From NCBI GenBank assembly GCA_017627955.1, contig JAGAFU010000052.1:124001-188000 (forward strand): a DNA stretch of 64,000 nt. The letters run 5' to 3'. Position 1 is the first letter of the stretch. Each line of letters starts with the position of its first letter. Under the pieces are notes generated by a model that worked only from the letters and a program-made list of their open reading frames with translations, was not told the origin of the DNA and made no database searches. Positions 19,172 through 26,627 of the stretch are shown here, one piece after another. The DNA comes from Bacteroidales bacterium. GTDB taxonomy: Bacteria; Bacteroidota; Bacteroidia; Bacteroidales; UBA932. The translations under genes and the position numbers were made by a program.

Positions 19172-19603
19172 ATGTCAGAAGACGTCAAAGCGAATGTGCC
19201 GGCTCCTCAGACGGAGAAGACACGTTACAGTGATGAGGAACTTGCTGAGTTCAAGGTTATCATCAAGGAGAAACTGGAAACGGCTAGGAAAGAGTATGAC
19301 ACTCTTCGCAAGGTGATCATGCACAATGGCAGCAATGACATTGAGGACACCACTCCGTCTTTCAAGACTGTCGAGGATGATGGCGCTTACCAGCTCTCAA
19401 AAGAGGAAGCCAGCCAGCTGGCCCAGCGTCAGTACAAGTTTATCCAGAACCTTGAGGCCGCGCTGGTCCGTATCGAGAACAAGACTTATGGGGTCTGCAG
19501 GGTGACTGGAAAATTGATCCCTAAGGAAAGGCTTCGCCTTGTGCCTCATGCTACCCTGACGGTTGAGGCGAAGGAGATGCTTGCCAAAAAAGGCCGCAAT
19601 TAG
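19172..19603 (+). CDS. DksA/TraR-family regulator with degenerate zinc finger
   Basis: A 143-residue coiled-coil protein of the DksA/TraR type. Such proteins enter the RNA polymerase secondary channel and alter transcription. The long helical region (about 20-105) ends in YGVCRVTGKLIPKERL, where only one of the four zinc-binding cysteines of classical DksA remains. This reduced site is, to my knowledge, normal for the Bacteroidetes branch. The stop codon shares one base with the GTG start of lspA, so the two are translationally coupled. Confidence 0.85.
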   Translation: MSEDVKANVPAPQTEKTRYSDEELAEFKVIIKEKLETARKEYDTLRKVIMHNGSNDIEDTTPSFKTVEDDGAYQLSKEEASQLAQRQYKFIQNLEAALVRIENKTYGVCRVTGKLIPKERLRLVPHATLTVEAKEMLAKKGRN

Positions 19604-20253
19604 TGAATCTTTCCAAAGGTAATAAATTACTGATACTAGGAATTATCCTTGTTGTCATTGACCAGGTCATCAAGATCGTGGTCAAGACAAATATGCAGAT
19701 CGGGCAGCATATCTATGTGATAGGCAACTGGTTCCAGATCTTGTTCATCGAGAACGAGGGGATGGCTTTCGGGATGAAGTTCGGAGGAGCGGTCGGGAAA
19801 TTCCTGCTTTCTTTCTTCAGGATTGGGCTATTCGCCGCGCTTTGCTGGTGGATATCCTCCCTCGTCCGCAAGTCAGTTGGTCCTGACGGATCTCCAGCCC
19901 TGACATCGACAGGGGAGAAGCTTGTTCCTCCAGGTGTCCTGGTTGGTCTTGCCTTGATCACGGCAGGTGCTTTCGGTAATATTATCGACAGCCTTTTCTA
20001 CGGTATCATCTTTGACTATGCCCCGTTCATGTTCGGAAAGGTTGTGGATATGTTCTATTTCCCGATCATCGACACAACCTGGCCTTCATGGGTGCCTTTT
20101 GTCGGGGGAAATCACTTTCTCTTCTTCGCTCCGGTCTTCAATTTCGCTGACAGTTGCGTAACTGTCGGGGCCTTGTACCTGATCTTCTTCCAGTACAAGT
20201 TTTTCGCGAGGAGCGATGAGCCTGAGGAAAAGACAGAGAAGTCGGTGAAATAA
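19603..20253 (+). CDS. lspA: Lipoprotein signal peptidase (signal peptidase II)
   Basis: Inner-membrane aspartyl protease that removes signal peptides from diacylated prolipoproteins, of which this window encodes many. Four membrane helices are evident. The catalytic aspartates are in FGNIIDSLFYG and FNFADSCVTVG, and the first helix has the VVIDQVIKIVVK signature. It starts with GTG inside the stop of the preceding gene. The 216 residues are slightly long because of insertions between helices 2 and 3, and before the last catalytic segment. Confidence 0.95.
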   Translation: MNLSKGNKLLILGIILVVIDQVIKIVVKTNMQIGQHIYVIGNWFQILFIENEGMAFGMKFGGAVGKFLLSFFRIGLFAALCWWISSLVRKSVGPDGSPALTSTGEKLVPPGVLVGLALITAGAFGNIIDSLFYGIIFDYAPFMFGKVVDMFYFPIIDTTWPSWVPFVGGNHFLFFAPVFNFADSCVTVGALYLIFFQYKFFARSDEPEEKTEKSVK

Positions 20254-20255
20254 TT

Positions 20256-20286
20256 TTTGGCGGGAAGGATTTTATCTTTATCTTCG
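20256..20286 (+). promoter_or_regulatory. Promoter of tRNA-Ser
   Basis: TTTG at 20256-20259, exactly 19 bases, then TATCTTCG at 20279-20286 (one mismatch from TAnnTTTG). The tRNA begins 15 bases later. The -33 box starts 2 bases after the lspA stop. Confidence 0.7.
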
Positions 20287-20301
20287 CGTCTGCGAAATAC
20301 T

Positions 20302-20386
20302 GGAGGTGTGGCCGAGTGGTCGATGGCGGCAGTCTTGAAAACTGTTGAACGGCAACGTTCCGGGGGTTCGAATCCCTCCGCCTCCG
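20302..20386 (+). tRNA. tRNA-Ser (anticodon TGA)
   Basis: The 85-base cloverleaf has acceptor arms GGAGGTG and CGCCTCC, discriminator G, and a class II long variable arm. The anticodon loop is CTTGAAA with anticodon TGA at 20336-20338, and the T-arm contains GGTTCGAATCC. The 3' CCA is not encoded. Anticodon TGA reads UCA and other UCN serine codons. Confidence 0.96.
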
Positions 20387-20387
20387 C

Positions 20388-20425
20388 AAAAATCCCTTGC
20401 AGAATGCTCTGTGAGGGATTTTTCT
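20388..20425 (+). terminator. Intrinsic terminator after tRNA-Ser
   Basis: AAAAATCCCT at 20388-20397 pairs with AGGGATTTTT at 20414-20423. The inner bases also pair (two G-T wobbles, then CAGA with TCTG), giving a 16-base-pair stem with an ATGC loop. The 3' arm itself supplies the T run, followed by another T-rich stretch. Confidence 0.8.
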
Positions 20426-20523
20426 GTTTTTGTATCCCCAAAGTGTCCCACATGGCCGAGAAATGGCCTACCAAGAACCGTCGGGTTGAGTTTGTGAAAA
20501 AAAAGCGGGAAGCTATAATTTGT

Positions 20524-20555
20524 TATATTTGCCACTTGATAAACACTTGTGGCAA
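20524..20555 (+). promoter_or_regulatory. -7 box and leader inverted repeat of the DUF1295 gene
   Basis: TATATTTG at 20524-20531 is a perfect -7 box, 23 bases before the ATG at 20555. The leader holds an inverted repeat, TTGCCAC at 20529-20535 and GTGGCAA at 20549-20555, whose right arm reaches the first base of the start codon. It may be an operator or an RNA hairpin that affects initiation. Confidence 0.55.
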
Positions 20556-21496
20556 TGAAAATGAATATTCCTTTGATGGGAACCCTTCTGGGGTTGTCGC
20601 TCATCGTTTGTCCATTACTGTATATCTATGTTGGACCTTCCCTTGACTCAACACAGCTTGAGACATTGAAGGTCCTTGGGATCATCGCCGGTTGCTCCGT
20701 GGCATATTGCTTCATTGTCGGGGAGATAACCGGGAACAACTCCCAGATGGACAAACTCTGGAGCCTGCTTCCCATCGCATATACCTGGATAATAGCCGCT
20801 AAGGGAGGTTTTTCCGTAAGGCTTGTCGTGATGGCTGTCCTCGCGACTCTCTGGGGTGCCAGGCTCACCTTCAACTTCGCTCGGAAGGGCGCTTACCGGC
20901 TCAAGTTCTGGGAAGGCGCGGAAGACTACAGGTGGAGCATCGTCAGAAGTGGCCCGGCCTTCCGCAAGCGCTGGGCTTGGATGCTGTTCGACCTTCTTTT
21001 CATCTCCATCTACCAGAATGCCCTTGTGCTGATGATCACCTTCCCGGCCCTGGTCTCCATGGGCTCGTCCGCTCCATTTGGCCTGGTTGACATCATAGCC
21101 GCCGTCCTGATGCTCGCTTTCATCATTTATGAGACCGTGGCCGACGAACAGCAATGGGCTTTCCAGACCCGCAAATGGGCGATGATAGGGGATGGACGCA
21201 AACTGGAGGAACTGCCAGCGCCTTACAATAAGGGTTTCAACACTACCGGCTTGTGGGGCCTGAGCCGCCACCCTAATTATTTCGCCGAGCAAGCGACATG
21301 GATATCCTTCTATATCTTCTCGATCGGTGCCGGAATCGGAATATTCAATTGGAGCGTCATAGGGGCGCTTCTGCTGGTGGTCCTATTCCTCGGCAGCTCT
21401 GCCCTCGGAGAACAGATCAGCGGAAGCAAATATCCTGAATATGCCACCTATCGGGCGTCCGTCTCAAGGTATTTCCCTTGGAAAACAAAGCGTTAA
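20555..21496 (+). CDS. DUF1295 / steroid 5-alpha-reductase-like membrane enzyme
   Basis: A polytopic membrane protein of 313 residues with about seven hydrophobic segments. It belongs to the DUF1295 group, related to 3-oxo-5-alpha-steroid 4-dehydrogenases and isoprenylcysteine methyltransferases. The signature lies in the C-terminal half: TGLWGLSRHPNYFAEQATW, then LGEQISGSKYPEYATYRASVSRYFPW. Substrate is unknown; a lipid is likely. ATG at 20555 was chosen over an in-frame GTG at 20549 because of the -7 box spacing. The GH30 gene follows after 22 bases. Confidence 0.88.
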   Translation: MKMNIPLMGTLLGLSLIVCPLLYIYVGPSLDSTQLETLKVLGIIAGCSVAYCFIVGEITGNNSQMDKLWSLLPIAYTWIIAAKGGFSVRLVVMAVLATLWGARLTFNFARKGAYRLKFWEGAEDYRWSIVRSGPAFRKRWAWMLFDLLFISIYQNALVLMITFPALVSMGSSAPFGLVDIIAAVLMLAFIIYETVADEQQWAFQTRKWAMIGDGRKLEELPAPYNKGFNTTGLWGLSRHPNYFAEQATWISFYIFSIGAGIGIFNWSVIGALLLVVLFLGSSALGEQISGSKYPEYATYRASVSRYFPWKTKR

Positions 21497-21518
21497 CATT
21501 TCAATAGCGTACATCATC

Positions 21519-22922
21519 ATGAAGAAGGTTTTTGTCATACTTACTGTGGCGTTGGTCGTCATGACGGCCTGCCATCCGGCTCTTACAATACAAGAGTATG
21601 TCTCCAGCACTATGGATATGCCTTGGCAAGTCGGGAGCCCGCTGCCAGCTTCTGGCGACAGCGTGGTTGTCATCGAAATATGTCCTGACAGCACAGGACA
21701 GGCTATCCGGGGTTTTGGAGTGTCCTTCAGCGAGTTGAGCGCTTACTCCTTGAGCCTGTTGACGGAATCTGACCGTAAGGCCGTGCTGGACGAACTGTTC
21801 GTTCCAGGACAGGGCGCAAACCTCGTCATCAACCGTACTCCTGTGGGAGCCAATGATTTCAGCTTGGATTGGTACTCCTACGACGAGGTGGACAAGGATT
21901 TCGGGATGGAAAGATTCTCCGTCTCCCATGATGAACAATGGCTGATCCCGCTGATCCGGGAAGCTTTGAGCCGCAATCCTGACATGACCATCTGGGCCAG
22001 CCCTTGGTGCCCTCCGACTTGGATGAAATATAACCATCATTACGCGATGCGGCCTGACAAAGTGAACGATCTCCCTGAATCCGGGCGAGGCTATGAGGGT
22101 CAGGATATGTTCATTCAGAAGGAGGAATTCTTTGAGGCTTATGCCTTGTATTTCGAGAAATACATCCAAGCCTACCGTGAACACGGTATCGATATCTCGA
22201 TGGTAATGCCGCAAAACGAGCCCAACTCGGATCAGAATTTCCCAAGCTGTTGTTGGACATCCGCTGGTTTGACTCGCTTTATATCTCACCTTGGACCGAG
22301 AATGGACCGTTTGGGGGTGGACCTTTGGTTCGGCACGTGTGAAAGGCCTAAAGTAGCCTTGATTGACTCGGTACTCACGGATCCTGTCGCAGGGAAATAC
22401 ATCAAGGGAGTCGGTTTCCAGTGGGCTGGACGCTCGGCATTACCTGTCGTCAAGGAAAAATATCCTGAGATGGATTTAATGATGACCGAACAGGAATGCG
22501 GCAATGGCCGAAACGATTGGAGTGGCGTCTCGCATGCCTGGGAGCTGATGAAGCACTATCTCTCGAATGGTGTGAGCGCATACGATTATTGGAATATGGC
22601 ACTGCCGGAAAACGGTTTGAGCCGCTGGGGATGGCGTCAGAATTCGCTGGTGACTGTTGATTCAGAGAAACATACTTTCCGTTATACGATTGAGTACTAT
22701 CTTCTCAAGCATATGAGCCATTATGTCCAGAGTGGCGCTCGGCTTCTGCGCCTGCCGGCAGGGACGGATGCCCTGGCTTTCCTCAACCCGGATGGCAGCA
22801 TCGCTTTGGTGGCAGCAAATCCGCTGGAGAAGCCTATGGTTCTCCGAGTGCGTCTTCTCGGTCGGGAACAGACCCTCTCCGTGCTAGCTTGCTCATTCAA
22901 TACGTTGATTATTACTGGATAA
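21519..22922 (+). CDS. Glycoside hydrolase family 30 lipoprotein
   Basis: Secreted glycosidase of 467 residues with a lipoprotein signal ending VVMTAC. The TIM-barrel and side beta-domain pattern of GH30 (glucosylceramidase and beta-1,6-glucanase types) is clear: GFGVSFSELSAYSL near the start, WASPWCPPTWMK, the acid/base glutamate E234 in MPQNEPN, and the nucleophile region MTEQECGNG (E324 or E326). The C-terminal part (LRLPAGTDALAFLNPDGS) is the small beta-domain. Likely substrates are beta-linked glucans or glycosides outside the cell; the exact linkage cannot be read. There is no SusC/SusD pair nearby, so it is not in a standard polysaccharide locus. Confidence 0.9.
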   Translation: MKKVFVILTVALVVMTACHPALTIQEYVSSTMDMPWQVGSPLPASGDSVVVIEICPDSTGQAIRGFGVSFSELSAYSLSLLTESDRKAVLDELFVPGQGANLVINRTPVGANDFSLDWYSYDEVDKDFGMERFSVSHDEQWLIPLIREALSRNPDMTIWASPWCPPTWMKYNHHYAMRPDKVNDLPESGRGYEGQDMFIQKEEFFEAYALYFEKYIQAYREHGIDISMVMPQNEPNSDQNFPSCCWTSAGLTRFISHLGPRMDRLGVDLWFGTCERPKVALIDSVLTDPVAGKYIKGVGFQWAGRSALPVVKEKYPEMDLMMTEQECGNGRNDWSGVSHAWELMKHYLSNGVSAYDYWNMALPENGLSRWGWRQNSLVTVDSEKHTFRYTIEYYLLKHMSHYVQSGARLLRLPAGTDALAFLNPDGSIALVAANPLEKPMVLRVRLLGREQTLSVLACSFNTLIITG

Positions 22923-22943
22923 TCTCAAAACCCGTTCAGCCGG

Positions 22944-24032
22944 TTATTTAGAGGAAAGATAACGTCTGACGGGACGGTCGTAAAACCTCATGCAGACGAG
23001 GGCGAGCGCCAGGCTGACCGCGACTGTCAGCAATGCCGCTGGCCAGGCTTCCGCGAATGTCTTTGACACACCGTTCCCGTTGAATCCTATGTAGTTATAG
23101 AACAAATAGAAGATCGGATAGTGGACCATGTATAGAGGGTAGGACAGGTCTCCGAGGAAAGAGCAAACCCCTTTTGTCCGGGAACCGTATGAGCTGTCAG
23201 AGGCTCCCAGCCAGACCAGGCATGGGAACACTACGATCACGCAAAAAGCCTCGAACAGGCCATTGCGCCAAGCCTCGCCGCCAATCGAGGGAAGCAAGGC
23301 CACGGCCAGAAGCATGATCGAACAAAGGAGGAATGAACGCTTTACCTTGACGGGCCTGAACATCCTGGCCATCAGCATTCCGGCTGTGTAGGGGAACAGC
23401 ATCCTGACAAGCCCTCCCCAGAATCCTCCGTCGATGAATGACCAGCCGACACCAAGGAAACCGTCATGTGCGGCGATGCCGGCGAGCAGGACGCCGGAGA
23501 CAGCGCAGATGATAGCCAGGGCCCATTTGGGAAGCCTCCTGAGCAGGAGAGCATAAAGAATATTCCCGATATATTCAAAGAAGAGGGACCATGAGGGGCC
23601 GTTGAGGGGGAACATCTCCCCGTTCCCGCGGACTTCTCTTGCCATTCCCGGGGCGGAAGGGATCATGAGCATGGCGCAAAGCATCGCTAGCATGACCCAT
23701 CCCGTGCCTACCTTCGTTCCGTCCCACTGGACGCCTCCCTGGATCAGGAAAGTGACCGCTCCCAGGACAGCACCCATCACGACCATCGGATGCAACCGGA
23801 TCAACCTGCGTTTGAAGAAACCGCCGGTGGTCATCTTGTCCCATCTGCCGTCATAGGCATAACCGATGACAAAACCGGAAAGGATGAAGAAGAAATCCAC
23901 CGCCAGGTAGCCATGAGGCACAGGCGTTCCGGGGAAAAGCTCGAACACGTGATAGACTATGACGATCAGTGCCGCGACACCTCGCAGGCCGTCGAGGATG
24001 TCGTAATGTGGTCTGGAATCTTTGAGCAGCAT
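22944..24032 (-). CDS. Acyltransferase family 3 (OafA/YrhL-like) membrane protein
   Basis: Integral membrane O-acyltransferase of 362 residues with about ten hydrophobic segments. Motifs typical of the family are YDILDGLRGVAALIVIVYHV, with the catalytic-type histidine, then DFFFILSGFVIGYAYDGRW and RRLIRLHPMVV. Such enzymes acylate surface sugars or peptidoglycan from a cytoplasmic acyl donor; the target here is unknown. The GTG at 24056 lies upstream of the -7 box, so the ATG at 24032 is preferred. It converges with the GH30 gene. Confidence 0.88.
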   Translation of the reverse strand: MLLKDSRPHYDILDGLRGVAALIVIVYHVFELFPGTPVPHGYLAVDFFFILSGFVIGYAYDGRWDKMTTGGFFKRRLIRLHPMVVMGAVLGAVTFLIQGGVQWDGTKVGTGWVMLAMLCAMLMIPSAPGMAREVRGNGEMFPLNGPSWSLFFEYIGNILYALLLRRLPKWALAIICAVSGVLLAGIAAHDGFLGVGWSFIDGGFWGGLVRMLFPYTAGMLMARMFRPVKVKRSFLLCSIMLLAVALLPSIGGEAWRNGLFEAFCVIVVFPCLVWLGASDSSYGSRTKGVCSFLGDLSYPLYMVHYPIFYLFYNYIGFNGNGVSKTFAEAWPAALLTVAVSLALALVCMRFYDRPVRRYLSSK

Positions 24033-24037
24033 AGCTA

Positions 24038-24045
24038 CAAATATA
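24038..24045 (-). promoter_or_regulatory. -7 box abutting the acyltransferase start codon
   Basis: On the minus strand this reads TATATTTG, a perfect -7 element whose last base is only 5 bases from the ATG at 24032. A transcript from it would have almost no leader. No good -33 element lies 19 bases upstream. Confidence 0.5.
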
Positions 24046-24120
24046 GTATTTCTCACCGTAATTTAGCGATAAATTGGGATTGTGGAAGAGGCTTGGAAAG
24101 CTGAAATTCGCGTTCGAATT

Positions 24121-25386
24121 ATGAGAAAAGCTTTATTTATAGTTATCATAGGCCTTCTGATGGCCTTTGGGGCAGGTGCCCAGGAGAATGGAAACCGCCT
24201 TGTGATCGGCGGTTACGGAGAAGTCGCCTTGAGCAGGCACTTCTACAGCGACAATGTCTACAGGTATTCCCATCCCGACAATTACAGGAATGACAAGAGC
24301 CACGGGCGCTTTGACATCCCCCATGCCGTGATCTATCTCGGATACGATTTCGGCAAGGGCTGGACGATGCAAAGCGAGATTGAGTTCGAGCACACCGGCA
24401 CGGGTTCGGCGGTCGAGAAAGAGTTCACCGAGGCAGGCGAGTGGGAGACGGAAATAGAAAAAGGCGGAGAGGTTGAGTTTGAGCAGTTCTGGATCCAGAA
24501 ATCCTTCGCCAGGGCCCTGAATGTGCGAATGGGCCATTTCGTGGTGCCCGTCGGAGGACTTAATAATGCTCATGAACCCCTAAATTTCTTCACGGTATAC
24601 CGTCCGGAAGGGGAGTACACGATTCTGCCTTCGACTTGGCATGACACGGGCATAAGCCTTTGGGGTGAGGCAGGAAAATGGCGGTATGAGGCCCAGGTGA
24701 TCGCCGGTCTGGACGCGTTCATGTTCGACCGCGACAATTTTGTCAAGAACGGTGCCGGCTCACCCTATGAGTTCAAGGTCGCCAACAATTATGGCTTTGC
24801 GGCAAGGGTTGACAATGAGTCAATTAGAAACCTCCGGCTGAGTCTTAGCGGATATTTCGGAAACAGCATGCACAATTCTTTCCCCAACGACATGAGGGAC
24901 ACCCGTTACGGGGATCTGAAAGGCGCGACAGCGATCGGAGCCTTTGACTTCGCTTACAAGTCCGAATCTCTTGTCGTCCGGGGCAATGCCGACTATGGTT
25001 ATGTGGGGGATGCCGCGACGATCAGCACGATCAAGCGCAACCTTACCTCGAATAACGCGCCTTACAAGAAGACCCCGGTCGGGCAAAACGCCATGGCAGT
25101 TGGTCTGGAGGCCGGCTATGATATCTTTCGGCTGTTCAATACCGGTGCAGGCGACAAAGTCTTCCTGTTCGGGAGATATGACTGGTACGACTCTTACATC
25201 CCTGCTTCCGGGCAGCAGGAATACGAATACACTTCAAGGCACGTCGCCACGGTCGGACTGAACTGGTTGCCTCTGCCACAGATCGCGGTCAAGGCGGAAT
25301 ATTCCCACCGTTTCTTCAAGAGCCAGTTCAACAATGAACCTTCGGTCTCTATTGGGATCGCTTACATGGGTTTCTTTAATAGATAG
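24121..25386 (+). CDS. Outer-membrane porin, phosphate-selective porin O/P-like
   Basis: A 421-residue beta-barrel protein with a cleavable signal peptide (MRKALFIVIIGLLMAFGAGAQ) and a terminal phenylalanine-containing strand (IAYMGFFNR). Repeated amphipathic strands and segments such as MGHFVVPVGGLNNAHEP resemble porins of the OprO/OprP group found next to imelysin genes in Bacteroidetes. The ATG at 24121 puts the signal peptide first. It is followed after 20 bases by the imelysin gene and then a di-haem protein, so it probably lets their substrate across the outer membrane. Confidence 0.82.
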   Translation: MRKALFIVIIGLLMAFGAGAQENGNRLVIGGYGEVALSRHFYSDNVYRYSHPDNYRNDKSHGRFDIPHAVIYLGYDFGKGWTMQSEIEFEHTGTGSAVEKEFTEAGEWETEIEKGGEVEFEQFWIQKSFARALNVRMGHFVVPVGGLNNAHEPLNFFTVYRPEGEYTILPSTWHDTGISLWGEAGKWRYEAQVIAGLDAFMFDRDNFVKNGAGSPYEFKVANNYGFAARVDNESIRNLRLSLSGYFGNSMHNSFPNDMRDTRYGDLKGATAIGAFDFAYKSESLVVRGNADYGYVGDAATISTIKRNLTSNNAPYKKTPVGQNAMAVGLEAGYDIFRLFNTGAGDKVFLFGRYDWYDSYIPASGQQEYEYTSRHVATVGLNWLPLPQIAVKAEYSHRFFKSQFNNEPSVSIGIAYMGFFNR

Positions 25387-25406
25387 TATTATAAAAGTAA
25401 TTGAAT

Positions 25407-26627
25407 ATGAAAGAGTTGATTAAAACAATGCTTGCGTTTGTCGCCGCTTGCGGAATGTTTGTGGCATGCGACAAAGATAACGATGGCCCTGGTCTCTCCG
25501 ATGAGGAGCAAGAGATGAAAGACATTGTCTCCCAGTATGTTCCCGGAGTAATTTACTCCACTTACGGGGACTTGGCAAAGGAGAGTTCCGAGCTATATGA
25601 CCTTCTGGCGGCGGCCTCGAAGAAAGGTGTCGCCTCGTTAAGCCAAGGGGAACTGGACGCCATCTGCTCGAAATTCCTGCAGGCCAGGCAGAGCTGGGAG
25701 GAGTCTGAGGCCTTCCTTTACGGCGCCGCTACCGACTTCGGCATTGATCCGCATATCGATACATGGCCGCTGGATGTCGAGGCCTTGGCGACCTCTCTGT
25801 CCAACGCCGAGCAGGTCGCTGCCCTCGAAGGCGAGGACGGAATCGCCTACGCCGCCGCGAAACTTGGCCAGGAACTGCTTGGTTTCCATGGTATTGAGTT
25901 TGTCCTGTTCCGTGACGGCGTTAACCGTAAGGTTGAGGCTCTGCGCTCTAATGAGGATCACGCCGCTTTCGCCGGCAAGACTGTCACGGGAGCTCAGGAG
26001 CTGGTTTACGCCACGGCTGTCGCCGGAGATTTGAGGGACAACTGCTACCGCCTGTGCGTCTCATGGAATCCTGACGCTCCTGCTGCCTACAAATCCCGCT
26101 GTGAGGAACTTGAGGTCGCCGTCACCCTGACAGGCTCCGACAGGACCTATGGTGAGAATATGCTTGGCGCGGCCGCGACCGGAAGCACTTATTCGACTTG
26201 GCAGGAGACGCTATCCTCGATCCTTGTCGCCGGCTGCTCCAACATCTGCAACGAAGTGGCCAATGTCAAGATGGGCAATGCCCATTCCGGAGAGGATGTC
26301 AACTACATCGAGTCTCCTTATAGCAAGAAATCCTTCCAGGACTTCATCGACAATATCCTCAGCATCCAGTACAGCCTGTATGGCGGTGCCGGTGCGACTA
26401 CTCCCGGGGCGAAATCCTTGATGACATATCTGGGAAACCACAACTATAGTGGAGCATCTGAAATGCGGAAAGCCCTTGAGTCCTCTTTGTCAGCTTTGAA
26501 GGCATGCCAGGCGAAGGGCGCTTTCGTGGACATCTACACTGACTCTTCAGTCCAGAAAGCCATGGATGAGGTGAATAAGCTGGACGAGGAACTTAATAAG
26601 GCCGCGGCATGGATTGTAAAGCGATAA
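25407..26627 (+). CDS. Imelysin-family lipoprotein
   Basis: A 406-residue lipoprotein (signal ending CGMFVAC) of the imelysin/EfeO-like peptidase M75 family. These proteins are linked to iron uptake and are probably metal binding rather than peptidases. The conserved GxHxxE motif is GFHGIE at 159-164, and a second helical bundle repeat follows. An in-frame TTG at 25401 precedes the chosen ATG at 25407. Its 3' end overlaps the di-haem protein gene by 19 bases, so the two are made together. Imelysin followed by a DUF1111 protein is a recurring Bacteroidetes pair. Confidence 0.92.
   Translation: MKELIKTMLAFVAACGMFVACDKDNDGPGLSDEEQEMKDIVSQYVPGVIYSTYGDLAKESSELYDLLAAASKKGVASLSQGELDAICSKFLQARQSWEESEAFLYGAATDFGIDPHIDTWPLDVEALATSLSNAEQVAALEGEDGIAYAAAKLGQELLGFHGIEFVLFRDGVNRKVEALRSNEDHAAFAGKTVTGAQELVYATAVAGDLRDNCYRLCVSWNPDAPAAYKSRCEELEVAVTLTGSDRTYGENMLGAAATGSTYSTWQETLSSILVAGCSNICNEVANVKMGNAHSGEDVNYIESPYSKKSFQDFIDNILSIQYSLYGGAGATTPGAKSLMTYLGNHNYSGASEMRKALESSLSALKACQAKGAFVDIYTDSSVQKAMDEVNKLDEELNKAAAWIVKR

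Noticed and set aside
19490-19603. The DksA-like gene as a damaged or truncated gene because three zinc cysteines are missing
   Set aside because: The coil and the C-terminal pattern are intact and, from memory, Bacteroidetes members commonly lack these cysteines.
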